Shown here: in pieces, positions 15,742-23,568 of the stretch | Numbering within the stretch: position 1 is the stretch's first letter | Layout of the letters: every line of letters starts with the position of its first letter | Assembly (NCBI RefSeq): GCF_002252155.1 | Contig: NZ_NEFD01000001.1 | Span: 434,001 to 498,000 of the forward strand | Direction of reading: 5' to 3' | Source of the DNA: Wohlfahrtiimonas sp. G9077 | GTDB taxonomy: Bacteria > Pseudomonadota > Gammaproteobacteria > Cardiobacteriales > Wohlfahrtiimonadaceae | DNA length: 64,000 bases | Made by a program: the position numbers and the translations under genes | The notes under the pieces: model-generated | Told to the model about the DNA's origin: nothing | Seen by the model: the letters and a program-made list of their open reading frames with translations, nothing else | Databases searched by the model: none

Positions 15742-16519
15742 GATTAACTCCTTCTGCTACTGGACGATTGGCATATTTGTTTTCATAAACTTTGATGAAA
15801 TTATTTGGACGTAAAAACCAAGTGAAATCCATTACCCAGCCCTTAGATCCACCGCCTTTTAAAAATTCTGATTGATTGGCGATATCAATCGCCTCGAGAA
15901 CTTGCTCAAGTGAAAATTCTTTAATGCGAGCTTTTAATAACTTTTCGCGTTGACTGCCTGAAACAATAGCTTTGATTTGAACAAAGCCAGAAGCGTTCCA
16001 TTTGTCGATGATTTGCTGATGAGCATTTTCTGGTAGGTTATTACTACTACCACTACTACTAGTATTTATATTAGTATTATTATATGTCGGATTTATTTCC
16101 GAGTTTTCTCGGATATTTTTCCGAGTGTCGGATTTATTTCCGAGGTTTTTCGGATTTATTTCCGAATCATTTCCACTAGACTCGGATTTATTTCCGAGCG
16201 TTGGATTCAATTCAGAATTCCACTCTTTACCCTTGCTAGTTAAAACAATACAATCCTTCCCTTCATGCTTCACATACAAGATCAAGCCCTTCTCTACTAA
16301 CACTTTTAATGCTCTATAGACGGTATCTTTCTTCGAGTATGCGAGTGGAATCTCTGAACAAATTTTATTTTTGGACACCCAATAAAAAACTTTGCCATCA
16401 ATGTAAATGGGATCTGCCCAACTGGATGACTGATTTAATAAATCAAAAAGTGCCCCTTGTTGAAGATTTAACCCCCACTCAAGGCATTTTTGATTATTGA
16501 TATAAGAAATTAGTCTCAT
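15596..16519 (-). CDS. O-like phage replication initiator
   Basis: The 307 residues begin with a winged-helix-like domain (about residues 1 to 100, with KDTVYRALKVLVEKGLILY) typical of origin-binding phage initiators. A low-complexity Asn/Ser/Lys-rich linker follows, encoded by the iteron DNA at 16087-16218. The C-terminal domain contains GWVMDFTWFLRPNNFIKVYENKY, found in many phage replication proteins. As in lambda, the origin lies within the gene and the protein should bind it. Confidence 0.75.
   Translation of the reverse strand: MRLISYINNQKCLEWGLNLQQGALFDLLNQSSSWADPIYIDGKVFYWVSKNKICSEIPLAYSKKDTVYRALKVLVEKGLILYVKHEGKDCIVLTSKGKEWNSELNPTLGNKSESSGNDSEINPKNLGNKSDTRKNIRENSEINPTYNNTNINTSSSGSSNNLPENAHQQIIDKWNASGFVQIKAIVSGSQREKLLKARIKEFSLEQVLEAIDIANQSEFLKGGGSKGWVMDFTWFLRPNNFIKVYENKYANRPVAEGVNHATHSSNPNRKLSAVERVRIANERARAQRAAQNSGARANLGVYEPNVR
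16047..16218. other. Lambda-type replication origin: iterons plus AT-rich stretch
   Basis: Five close copies of the imperfect palindrome TCGGATTTATTTCCGAG lie at 16087-16103, 16109-16125, 16128-16144, 16150-16166 and 16182-16198, and a degenerate sixth at 16202-16218. Starts are spaced 22, 19, 22, 32 and 20 bases. An AT-rich, ACT-repeat stretch lies at about 16047-16086 on the downstream side, where lambda has its unwinding region. The arrangement inside an O-like gene strongly suggests the phage replication origin. Confidence 0.75.
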
Positions 16520-16794
16520 GATCTTCTCCCATGAGTTTTTTTCATCAACTCTTCTCTGATACGTTGAGCTTGCTTAGTACGCAAGAATTTCGGACAGATC
16601 CAGTATTCCTTGTATCGAACAACAGAACCCTGTGGATGAATCGTTACAAACTCGTCTTGAATGTGATATTCATAACGTTTTTCAGATACGCGAGAACGAA
16701 ATGCGCCATAAGCAAATTGAACCATTGCTTGGCGATCACTTAATCTGTTACCGTTGAATAGATGCAACCAGATGTAATCTAAATTCGTAGCCAT
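16516..16794 (-). CDS. Hypothetical phage early protein
   Basis: The 92 residues contain a tyrosine-rich, mixed-charge sequence (SEKRYEYHIQDEFVTIHPQG, then YWICPKFLRTKQAQRIREEL). I do not recognise a family. It lies between the cro-like gene and the replication initiator, overlapping the latter by four bases, where lambdoid phages often encode a CII-like regulator or small accessory protein. No helix-turn-helix is evident. Confidence 0.5.
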   Translation of the reverse strand: MATNLDYIWLHLFNGNRLSDRQAMVQFAYGAFRSRVSEKRYEYHIQDEFVTIHPQGSVVRYKEYWICPKFLRTKQAQRIREELMKKTHGRRS

Positions 16795-16800
16795 TAGAAA

Positions 16801-17037
16801 TCACCCCTCTAAACCATCATTGGTAATGTTCTGTGGTTTTGAATTGAAATAATCAGTCCAAATTTCTTCTTTTGGAATGCCTGTAATATTTTCAATTTTG
16901 AAAGCGTGTTTTATAGGTGGAACTTTATATCCCCTAGCTTTCCAATGAAGTACTGCTGGTCGAGTAATGTCTAGTTTTTTAGCCAACTCTGTGGCTCCAC
17001 CAGCCTTTTTAATAATCAAATCTATCATGTCGCTCAT
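16801..17037 (-). CDS. Cro-like repressor
   Basis: From the ATG at 17037, 78 residues begin MSDMIDLIIKKAGGATELAKKL, followed by DITRPAVLHWKARGYKVPP. This is the short YdaS/Cro-type helix-turn-helix in which a single domain binds DNA. A GTG at 17049 would add four residues. It is transcribed divergently from the CI-like gene across a region full of operator repeats, so it is expected to shift the switch to lytic growth. Confidence 0.75.
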   Translation of the reverse strand: MSDMIDLIIKKAGGATELAKKLDITRPAVLHWKARGYKVPPIKHAFKIENITGIPKEEIWTDYFNSKPQNITNDGLEG

Positions 17038-17068
17038 ATGCAATCTCACACATATTTAAAACAGTAAA

Positions 17069-17153
17069 ATTGTTACTTATGTAATTAATTTTGTCAATAC
17101 TTATGTAATATTATTCGTTACTTTTGTATATTGCCTTGTGTTACAAAAGTAAC
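17069..17153. promoter_or_regulatory. Right operator region and cro promoter (PR-like)
   Basis: Four related sites lie at 17072-17086, 17098-17110, 17117-17129 and 17140-17153, all variants of GTTAC(A/T)T(A/T)AGTAA. A minus-strand promoter toward cro has -35 TTGACA (17092-17097) and -10 AACAAT (17069-17074) with 17 bases between. The first operator overlaps this promoter. The same motif recurs at the left promoter at 18996-19078. Confidence 0.7.
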
Positions 17154-17184
17154 TAAATTACATATTAATACAAGGAGATTTATT

Positions 17185-17838
17185 ATGTTAAAAGATCGTT
17201 TATACCAAGCTAGAAAAGCAAAAAGATATTCTAGAGAAGCCCTAGCAGAAAAGGCGGGGGTTTCCACGTCGACTATTACATTCTTAGAAAACGGTCGTAA
17301 TGAAAGCTCTAAGTTTTTAGTTGAGATCGCCAATGCACTAGATGTCTCAGCTGAATGGCTCAAAGGTGAAAATGTCAAAGATGTGACAGCCACACCGAAA
17401 CTAGACTCTTCCTTATCTGAGGCTCCAGATATAAAAGGTATGATCCCTGTTATATCTTGGGTCGCTGCTGGAAGTTGGTGCAATATAGAATCACTATTAC
17501 CAGATGATGCTATTCGTTGGTTGCCATGTCCTGTAGGTCATAGTAAAAACACATACGCATTACGTGTATCTGGTATCAGTATGTATAATCCTAATGGCAA
17601 ACCTAGCTTTGAAGATGGTGATATTATTTTTGTTGATCCTGAAAAATCAGCAGAGAATAAATCTTGCGTTGTTGTTCGTTTAGATGATGATATTACCGCG
17701 ACCTTCAAACAATTAATTATTGAAAATGGTGAAAAATATCTACAGCCACTAAATCCAAACTGGCCTGACAAAATCATTAAAGTAAATGGGAATGCTACGA
17801 TTTGTGGAGTAGTAATTGGCAAATGGGTGGACATGTAA
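17185..17838 (+). CDS. CI-like phage repressor, LexA-type self-cleaving
   Basis: The 217 residues have an N-terminal XRE helix-turn-helix (about residues 5 to 60, SREALAEKAGVSTSTITFLENG) and a C-terminal S24 peptidase domain. An Ala-Gly cleavage site is present in SWVAAGSW, the catalytic Ser lies in SGISM and the Lys in ATFKQL. It should maintain lysogeny and be destroyed after RecA activation. The ATG at 17185 has GGAG upstream and is preferred over an in-frame upstream start that would run through the operators. Confidence 0.9.
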   Translation: MLKDRLYQARKAKRYSREALAEKAGVSTSTITFLENGRNESSKFLVEIANALDVSAEWLKGENVKDVTATPKLDSSLSEAPDIKGMIPVISWVAAGSWCNIESLLPDDAIRWLPCPVGHSKNTYALRVSGISMYNPNGKPSFEDGDIIFVDPEKSAENKSCVVVRLDDDITATFKQLIIENGEKYLQPLNPNWPDKIIKVNGNATICGVVIGKWVDM

Positions 17839-17918
17839 ATATTTGCTTATATTTTGAACATTGAGATATATGTCAGTATAATAGCCACATTGTCTATTGA
17901 TATTTAAAGAGGTTGAAA

Positions 17919-18113
17919 ATGAAAGAAAATAAAAGCTTATCAAAGCTCTTTAAATCTTTAGTTCCTTCTAAATTCAGTGGAAAATCAGCTATGTCCTGTT
18001 TTATTTCTCAAATTGATGAACAAAATGCAGCTCATGATAAAAAATTTAAAAAAGTTGAAAAGGATATAGAAAATGCAAGAAAACGACCAGCACGAAAAAG
18101 ACTCCCTTTATGA
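17919..18113 (+). CDS. Small basic protein downstream of CI, unknown
   Basis: From the ATG at 17919 (AAAGAGG site) 65 residues read MKENKSLSKLFKSLVPSKFS and end in the basic NARKRPARKRLPL. A helical, heptad-like segment lies in the middle. I do not recognise it. It overlaps the next gene by 41 bases, so the two are probably translated together, and it lies in the repressor transcription unit that is active in the lysogen. Confidence 0.5.
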   Translation: MKENKSLSKLFKSLVPSKFSGKSAMSCFISQIDEQNAAHDKKFKKVEKDIENARKRPARKRLPL

Positions 18114-18894
18114 TTTCATGTATGTTGATCTTGGCAAATTAAAATCATATTGCTCTCAACTTGACGATCTTGGTCTTTTAAATGCCATTACAACTTCTGA
18201 AACGACAGCAACCAATAAGACTCAAAAATTTGGAACGGGAAAGAATCCTTTCGCAGACCTATCAAGTGAAAGCAAAACAACAAAAAATGGCAGCTTAACG
18301 CATACTTTTGATCACATGGAATCATTGCCATTTAGAACTATTGAAATGATGAACGCTAAAAATCTAATTAGCCTTGATATTGAAAACACTAATTATGGGC
18401 AAATCATCTACATTTCAGGAAATGCCAAGATGTATGACCTGTCAATGCTAGCCTCTTCATGGGAAAATCTCATGAAGATGCATGAAAAAAATACCAACAT
18501 ATCTAAGGGAATAAAGCCAAAAAAGAAAGATTTATCTGATGAAGGTAAAATGATTGTTAATATGCTCGAAACAATGCCTCCTTTAATGAGTTTTAAGATT
18601 AAAGACGAAAATGGCAATACTGTGTGGGCTGCTTTGGAAAAACAGCATTTAATTGGCCATTCCTTCGGATATGCTCTTAAACATGGTGCTGCGTTGCGTG
18701 GCAAATGGAATGTACTCGGAATACTTGATGCTAAACCATATAATGATAATGAAGACATTGGAGATTATCCTGATGATGACAATGACATGTTATCCGCCCT
18801 CAATGTAATGGGCGTCGCTGTAAGAACTTTTATGGGAAGAAAGGAAAGTGAATTCGGAATTACGCCAATAGCCATATGGCGAATGCTTGAATAA
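18073..18894 (+). CDS. Lysogeny-linked protein of unknown function (DUF6414-like?)
   Basis: The 273 residues begin MQENDQHEKDSLYDFMYVDLGKLKSYCSQL, which resembles the start of DUF6414 proteins, but I hold this lightly. There are no membrane segments. The middle part SLDIENTNYGQIIYISGNAKM and the C-terminal GITPIAIWRML look like an alpha/beta domain. It is expressed from the CI side in the lysogen and ends at a terminator. Genes in this position often give superinfection exclusion or antiphage defence, which is a guess from position. Confidence 0.5.
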   Translation: MQENDQHEKDSLYDFMYVDLGKLKSYCSQLDDLGLLNAITTSETTATNKTQKFGTGKNPFADLSSESKTTKNGSLTHTFDHMESLPFRTIEMMNAKNLISLDIENTNYGQIIYISGNAKMYDLSMLASSWENLMKMHEKNTNISKGIKPKKKDLSDEGKMIVNMLETMPPLMSFKIKDENGNTVWAALEKQHLIGHSFGYALKHGAALRGKWNVLGILDAKPYNDNEDIGDYPDDDNDMLSALNVMGVAVRTFMGRKESEFGITPIAIWRMLE

Positions 18895-18908
18895 TAGATA
18901 TGAAACAC

Positions 18909-18930
18909 AACCACCTTCGGGTGGTTTTTT
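18909..18930 (+). terminator. Terminator of the CI operon
   Basis: AACCACC and GGTGGTT form a stem around a TTCG tetraloop, followed by a T run. It lies 15 bases after the stop of the preceding gene. Confidence 0.9.
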
Positions 18931-18995
18931 ATTACCCAAAATACATAAAATAACAATTACTCTATAAAAAACCTACCTCATAAGTAATTATTTTT

Positions 18996-19078
18996 GTTAC
19001 ATAAACGCACTAAAACTCAAAATAATTACATTAAATTGTTACATAAGTATTGACACACAATGTTACATAAGTAATAAT
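18996..19078 (+). promoter_or_regulatory. Left operator region and early promoter (PL-like)
   Basis: Sites GTTACATAAGTA lie at 19038-19050 and 19062-19074, with a weaker one at 18996-19008. The promoter has -35 TTGACA (19050-19055) and -10 AATAAT (19073-19078) with 17 bases between and is overlapped by both strong sites. The motif and spacing mirror the PR-like region at 17069-17153, so CI and Cro should control both. Confidence 0.72.
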
Positions 19079-19110
19079 TTATCTTGTAATAAGAAACAAC
19101 GAGGTGAATT

Positions 19111-19314
19111 ATGAAGTACCTAATAATTCCAGCCCTTACTGCCATAGCTTTTCACTTTGCCTTTGATGATGCCCTATTAAAGGACATCCAAACAGGCAAA
19201 AAACTACTGATCTGCAATGGCAAGCATGTTGCCCCAGAAATGGTAACTGGTTTCTCAGATGGAATTTGGTGGTTTCGCAATGGATACGCAAAAAATTGTG
19301 AGGTGAAGCAATGA
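19111..19314 (+). CDS. Small protein with N-terminal hydrophobic segment
   Basis: The 67 residues begin MKYLIIPALTAIAFHFAF, a possible signal peptide or membrane anchor, and contain two later cysteines (LLICNG and AKNCEV). A GAGGTG site precedes the ATG. It is the first gene of the left early operon. The function is unknown; host-takeover and superinfection proteins often occupy this place. Its stop overlaps the next start (ATGA). Confidence 0.5.
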   Translation: MKYLIIPALTAIAFHFAFDDALLKDIQTGKKLLICNGKHVAPEMVTGFSDGIWWFRNGYAKNCEVKQ

Positions 19315-19469
19315 ATTTTGAAATACATCCGAATTATGGTGACCCGTACTATGACATCCCACAATGCGTTGAGTGTGGCGCAGATGTACCAGAGTACAGA
19401 GCCGAGATTGACGAGGAAGGCTATATAGAAAGATGCCTTTGCTCAGAGTGTAAAAAACTTTATGAGTAA
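19311..19469 (+). CDS. Small zinc-finger-like phage protein
   Basis: The 52 residues contain CVECGAD near residue 19 and CLCSECKK near residue 43, giving CxxC pairs that probably bind zinc. The gene starts within the stop codon of the preceding gene. The short acidic protein resembles other phage early zinc-ribbon proteins, with no known role. Confidence 0.5.
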   Translation: MNFEIHPNYGDPYYDIPQCVECGADVPEYRAEIDEEGYIERCLCSECKKLYE

Positions 19470-19482
19470 TCAAGGAAATATC

Positions 19483-19635
19483 ATGATCAAAATCAAAAAC
19501 ATCACAAACGACGGTAAAACAACAACATTTGATATCTACAAAGTTATTAATGGCAAAGAGGTCTATCAATCAACGGATACGCTCTACAAAGTTTTTAGAA
19601 CTGAGCGTTCAATTCTGAAGGCATTGGGGTACTAA
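19483..19635 (+). CDS. Small hypothetical phage protein
   Basis: The 50 residues (MIKIKNITNDGKTTTFDIYK at the start) follow an AAGGA ribosome site. No family is recognised. The frame is closed tightly against the next gene (two bases between stop and start), consistent with an operon. Confidence 0.45.
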   Translation: MIKIKNITNDGKTTTFDIYKVINGKEVYQSTDTLYKVFRTERSILKALGY

Positions 19636-19637
19636 TC

Positions 19638-19811
19638 ATGATTGATAAGGGCTCAATTAAAAACATCATTGAAACGTATAAAACTACGCAAAAAGAGCAC
19701 AAAGAGATGGCAGAACAAGCAACTGACAACTGTGCGAAAACATATTTAACAACGATCGCTGACACCCTTGGCGATGTTATCGAAGATTTAGAAGCTTTAT
19801 TAGGGGATTAG
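19638..19811 (+). CDS. Small hypothetical phage protein
   Basis: The 57 residues are mostly helical and acidic at the end (DTLGDVIEDLEALLGD). No family is recognised. It lies directly upstream of the DUF1351 gene in the left operon and has no strong ribosome site of its own, so translation is probably coupled to the gene before. Confidence 0.4.
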   Translation: MIDKGSIKNIIETYKTTQKEHKEMAEQATDNCAKTYLTTIADTLGDVIEDLEALLGD

Positions 19812-19813
19812 TT

Positions 19814-20623
19814 ATGAATGAAGCATTAAGTCAAAACTTGCCCACAATTGCGCAGAAGCCAATTATTGAGTACTCAAAACTTGAATGTATTGGTGAATTA
19901 GTTAAAGAAAAAATTGCTAGCATTGGCATTGATAGCATCGAAGCAACAGAGGCTAATCTATCTGTTTTGAAATCAATGAGGGCGGCATTAAATAATCAAT
20001 TCAAAGACTTTGAAGATCGTCGCAAGTTTATCAAAGACACTGTTTTGAAGCCGTATGAAGATTTTGAAGCGCAATATAAATCATTCATCACTATTAACTT
20101 CAAAAATGCTGACGACCAATTGAAGAGCAAGATCACAACAGTTGAGTCAGGCATTTTAAACGAGAAAATCGATGGCTTAAAAGCGTTCTTTTCTGAGAAT
20201 AATCCATTTGATTTTGTGAATTTTGAGCAACTTGGATTGAAAATCACCAGATCAGCAAGCGATAAATCAATCAAAGAGCAAATTGGCGCTCGCATCAATC
20301 AAATTAGCTCTGATATTGAGACAATTAAGACATTACAGCACAAAGAGCGTGTATTAGCTCAATATCAAATGAGCTTAGATTTAAACGCTGCCATCTCTTC
20401 AGTAAACATTGCAATTGAGCGAGAAAATCAGATTGAGGCAGCTGAAAAAGAAAAGGAAGTCATTCAGCAAGAAGCACCACCAGCAATTGAAGAACCTAAA
20501 GAAGCTACCGAAGTCGTTGCAGATACTGAGCTTTATAAGACTTCATTCAAAATCATTGCAACAAAACAACAGATTAGAGATTTAAAACAATTCATGGAAG
20601 AAAGAGGTATTAGATATGAGTAA
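19814..20623 (+). CDS. DUF1351 phage recombination-associated protein
   Basis: The 269 residues have the DUF1351 pattern: an early LKSMRAALNNQFKDFEDRRKFIKDTVLKPYEDFE segment with a long helical middle. These proteins occur directly upstream of RecT or similar annealing proteins in many phages. The C-terminal part after about residue 215 is a Glu/Ala/Pro-rich linker followed by a short folded tail. The mechanism is not known. It overlaps recT by eight bases. Confidence 0.8.
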   Translation: MNEALSQNLPTIAQKPIIEYSKLECIGELVKEKIASIGIDSIEATEANLSVLKSMRAALNNQFKDFEDRRKFIKDTVLKPYEDFEAQYKSFITINFKNADDQLKSKITTVESGILNEKIDGLKAFFSENNPFDFVNFEQLGLKITRSASDKSIKEQIGARINQISSDIETIKTLQHKERVLAQYQMSLDLNAAISSVNIAIERENQIEAAEKEKEVIQQEAPPAIEEPKEATEVVADTELYKTSFKIIATKQQIRDLKQFMEERGIRYE

Positions 20624-21446
20624 TCAAGTGCAAAACACACCAGAGGTACAAGGTGAAGAGAGATTAAAAGGCGTTTTAAGCGGAATGATTAAAAAAAGTA
20701 TTTCCGTATTTCCTGAAGGTGTGAACGCAGAGTTATTAAAAATAAATGCCTTGGTTCACATAGAGCGCAATCCATCATTGTTGGAGATTGCGAAAATTGA
20801 ACCTGTCAGAATCGCTCAAATTGTCTATAACTTTATTGCGCTTGGTTTGGATATGCTTAATCGCGAGTGCTACATCGTTCCTTTCATTAAAAACAGAGGA
20901 CGCGCTGATCAGCAGATTGAGCTAACGATATTAAAGGATTACAGAGGTGAAATTAAATTAGCCCGTAAATATAGCGTTGATCCAATTCGTGAGATTTTCG
21001 CGCGAGTTGTGTATGAGAATGATGAATATCACTTCAATGAGTTGGGTCACTTTGTACACACCTTTGATCCATTTGATGTGGATCGTGGTGCCAAAAAGGG
21101 GGCATATTGCACAGTCGTTTACAAAAGCGGTGTGCAACAAACCGAATTTGTGAACGTTGAAGAAATCAACAAGATCAAAAGCGTTTCGAAGTCTGCCGGA
21201 TACCCAAATTCACCATGGAACCGATGGGAAGATGAAATGTGGCGAAAAACTGCAATCAGAAAAGCAATGAAAAATATCTCGTTAGACTTTGGTAGCAGTG
21301 AAGCAGCGCGTGCTTATGGGGATACTGATACAGACGTTGATTTCAGTAGTACACCACCAACCCTACCGCAAATCAAAGCGCAAAATGATGCCTTTGAAAA
21401 TGTAGTTGAGTCAGAAGCCAAAGAGGTTAATTTCAATGACATTTAA
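20616..21446 (+). CDS. recT: RecT-type single-strand annealing protein
   Basis: The 276 residues contain the RecT core: a QIVYNFIALGLDMLNRECYIVPF segment, ELTILKDYRGEIKLARKY, and SPWNRWEDEMWRKTAIRKAMK. It should anneal complementary single strands during phage recombination. The partner exonuclease is not an obvious RecE; the MBL-fold protein that follows, which overlaps by 11 bases, is a candidate partner. SSB lies further downstream in the same operon. Confidence 0.9.
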   Translation: MSNQVQNTPEVQGEERLKGVLSGMIKKSISVFPEGVNAELLKINALVHIERNPSLLEIAKIEPVRIAQIVYNFIALGLDMLNRECYIVPFIKNRGRADQQIELTILKDYRGEIKLARKYSVDPIREIFARVVYENDEYHFNELGHFVHTFDPFDVDRGAKKGAYCTVVYKSGVQQTEFVNVEEINKIKSVSKSAGYPNSPWNRWEDEMWRKTAIRKAMKNISLDFGSSEAARAYGDTDTDVDFSSTPPTLPQIKAQNDAFENVVESEAKEVNFNDI

Positions 21447-22128
21447 AGTGATTGAAACGGGAAGCAGCGGCAACTGCTTCCTCTTTGGGGAGCTCATGAT
21501 CGATTGCGGATTGCCATATTCAAAAATCAAAGACCATGTAAAGCCAAACGTGCTATTGACTCACTGTCACGGCGATCATTTCAACAATAGCACTATTAGA
21601 AAGCTCTCAACTAATCATGATGTGACGTTCTATGCCCTGCCTTATTTGTGCGAAAGACTTCAAACGATTGGTATTGATAATTTTGTGCCTATTGAAGTCG
21701 GCAAGGTTTATCAGATTGGGGAATACAAGGTTAGTCCTGTTATGGCTTATCACGATGTTGAGAATGTTGGTTATCGAATCATGTACAAAAGCATTAAGCA
21801 TTTTCACATTACTGACACAGTCACACTAGAAGGCATTACGGCACGAAACTATACCAGCGCAAGCATTGAGTGCAATCATTGTGAAATTGCAGCATTGCAG
21901 CTGATAGAAACAGCTAGACAGAATGGCGAGTTTACCCACATGACTAGAGCAATGAATACACACTTAAGCGTACAGAAAGCTATTGAATTCATTTTAGAAA
22001 ATGACATCAAAAATATGACACCCATTCATATTGGCATATCCACAAAGGATCAAGTTATGTACGCGCTTAATCAGATCAGAAACAAAGTGAATATTGAAGA
22101 GGAGGCTCTTAAAAATGAAATCCATTAA
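21436..22128 (+). CDS. MBL-fold metallohydrolase next to RecT
   Basis: From the ATG at 21436 (GAGG site) 230 residues show the metallo-beta-lactamase fold: an early TGSSGNCFLF strand-turn, the zinc motif LTHCHGDHFNN near residue 40, a later HITDT and a final HIGIS. MBL proteins next to RecT in phages may act as exonucleases or other phosphodiesterases on DNA. That would fit the lack of RecE here, but no activity can be read from the sequence. Confidence 0.75.
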   Translation: MTFKVIETGSSGNCFLFGELMIDCGLPYSKIKDHVKPNVLLTHCHGDHFNNSTIRKLSTNHDVTFYALPYLCERLQTIGIDNFVPIEVGKVYQIGEYKVSPVMAYHDVENVGYRIMYKSIKHFHITDTVTLEGITARNYTSASIECNHCEIAALQLIETARQNGEFTHMTRAMNTHLSVQKAIEFILENDIKNMTPIHIGISTKDQVMYALNQIRNKVNIEEEALKNEIH

Positions 22129-22279
22129 AGAATTAGAGATCTTACGACACAAACTTTATCAACGCCGTAACAAAATGATGCACATGGTCGGATCACCAGC
22201 ATACGCAGCGCTGATTAAAGATATTAAAAGAGTTGAACATGAGTTACACGAATTAAGCAAAGAGGTCACAAATGGCTAG
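22115..22279 (+). CDS. Small helical phage protein
   Basis: The 54 residues from the ATG at 22115 follow a strong GAGGAGG site. They form two charged helices ([19 protein letters not shown] and [18 protein letters not shown]). The gene overlaps the MBL-fold gene by 14 bases and ssb by eight. Its function is unknown. Confidence 0.5.
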   Translation: MKSIKELEILRHKLYQRRNKMMHMVGSPAYAALIKDIKRVEHELHELSKEVTNG

Positions 22280-22760
22280 AGGTATCAATAAAGTCATTCT
22301 CCTGGGTCATTTAGGAAATGATCCAGAACTCAAATACATGCCAAACGGCAATCCCGTTGCAAACATGACAATTGCAACCTCTGAGAGCTGGAAGGATCGA
22401 CAAACCAATCAACAGCAAACACGAACTGAATGGCATAGAGTTGTCGTTTTTGGCAGATTAGCGGAAGTGGCACAACAATATTTACGCAAAGGATCTTTGG
22501 TATACATCGAAGGACAATTGCAAACGCGTAAATGGACTGACCACAATGGCCAAGACCGCTATACCACAGAAGTCGTTGTGAACATTACGGGAACATTACA
22601 AATGTTAGACCGTAAAAATAACGGTAATGGCAGCGAACAACATAACAGCAATTCACGTACATATTCCAATGCGCAATCCACCAACGGCTTAAATGAATAT
22701 GACATGCAAAATGTTATGAATAACGCCTTTGATCAGTTTGATGATGACATACCATTTTAG
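22272..22760 (+). CDS. ssb: Phage single-stranded DNA-binding protein
   Basis: The 162 residues have the OB-fold of SSB in the first 110: [19 protein letters not shown], then [20 protein letters not shown] and [15 protein letters not shown]. An Asn/Ser-rich linker leads to the acidic tail DDDIPF, which binds host replication and repair proteins. It should coat single strands made during phage recombination and replication. It sits in the left operon with recT. Confidence 0.95.
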   Translation: MARGINKVILLGHLGNDPELKYMPNGNPVANMTIATSESWKDRQTNQQQTRTEWHRVVVFGRLAEVAQQYLRKGSLVYIEGQLQTRKWTDHNGQDRYTTEVVVNITGTLQMLDRKNNGNGSEQHNSNSRTYSNAQSTNGLNEYDMQNVMNNAFDQFDDDIPF

Positions 22761-22773
22761 GATTAGAGTAGTT

Positions 22774-23223
22774 ATGATCTTTGAAAAACGTTTAAGACAT
22801 CAATATGAATGGACAGCAGGCAAAGAAAGATCTTTTTTGAATAAACCAACACGTGACTTTAAAAAAGATCTAAAAAAAATGCCTTTATTGGCACCAGTAT
22901 TAGAGATCTCAAAAAATGTTCTTTCTCTAGATGATGAAAAGAAAAGACGTATTTTAGCTCATATTGAATACGATCAAAAATTAAGAGATCGTCATGCTAA
23001 GCGTTGGAGAGCTGCACGACGTATTTATTTTTCTTTATCTGAAGATTTAAAACAAGAAATAATGAAAAAGTGGAACGCTAAAATTTACCCATTGACCTCT
23101 GTAAACTTTGCTCACCTTGTTGATGTTGTAAGTGGTAACCAAGCAAAACGATTAGCAGAAATATCTGCTAAAGAACAACAAGAAAAATTGCTCAAACAAT
23201 CACAAATTGAGCTGTTTGCCTAA
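22774..23223 (+). CDS. Hypothetical phage protein
   Basis: From the ATG at 22774, 149 residues read as a basic, helical protein (for example LRDRHAKRWRAARRIYFSLSEDLKQEI) ending QSQIELFA. The last residues resemble a QxxLF-like beta-clamp binding peptide, which is speculative. No family is recognised. The frame is also open for 15 residues upstream, inside ssb. Confidence 0.5.
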   Translation: MIFEKRLRHQYEWTAGKERSFLNKPTRDFKKDLKKMPLLAPVLEISKNVLSLDDEKKRRILAHIEYDQKLRDRHAKRWRAARRIYFSLSEDLKQEIMKKWNAKIYPLTSVNFAHLVDVVSGNQAKRLAEISAKEQQEKLLKQSQIELFA

Positions 23224-23244
23224 AAATTATTGATTGGAGAGTAT

Positions 23245-23526
23245 ATGACAACGATTCAAGTACAACTCGATCCAAATGCCTCAAAGAGAATTGAAAACAT
23301 TGAAGCAATGGTACAAAATATCATCTATCAATTAAATTCTGAAGATGAGCCTTTGGAGACAGACCGATTTTTAAGAATCTCAGATGTATCAAATATCATA
23401 GGGTTTAATAAGAAATGGATCTATGAAGCCATTCAAAAGGGGCGATTCCCTGCCCCAATAAAATTTGGTACATCTTCACGCTGGAGATTGTCTGATATAA
23501 AAAAATGGGTTGATTCTCAGAAATAA
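23245..23526 (+). CDS. AlpA-family regulator (excisionase-like)
   Basis: From the ATG at 23245 (GGAGAG site) 93 residues carry a C-terminal AlpA/MerR-like winged helix: FLRISDVSNIIGFNKKWIYEAIQKGRFPAPIKFG, then SSRWRLSDIKKWV. AlpA-type proteins act as excisionases or activators of integrase expression. It is the last gene of the left operon before the CRISPR array, the place of xis/int in lambdoid phages, but no integrase follows. The N-terminal 45 residues form a helical extension. Confidence 0.8.
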   Translation: MTTIQVQLDPNASKRIENIEAMVQNIIYQLNSEDEPLETDRFLRISDVSNIIGFNKKWIYEAIQKGRFPAPIKFGTSSRWRLSDIKKWVDSQK

Positions 23527-23535
23527 AGGTACATA

Positions 23536-23568
23536 TAAGGGTATATTAAAAATATACCCTTATTTTTT
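23536..23568 (+). terminator. Terminator at the right end of the prophage
   Basis: AAGGGTATATT and AATATACCCTT form a perfect 11-bp stem around AAA and are followed by a T run. It closes the left operon 11 bases after the alpA-like stop and lies 27 bases before the first CRISPR repeat. Confidence 0.9.
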
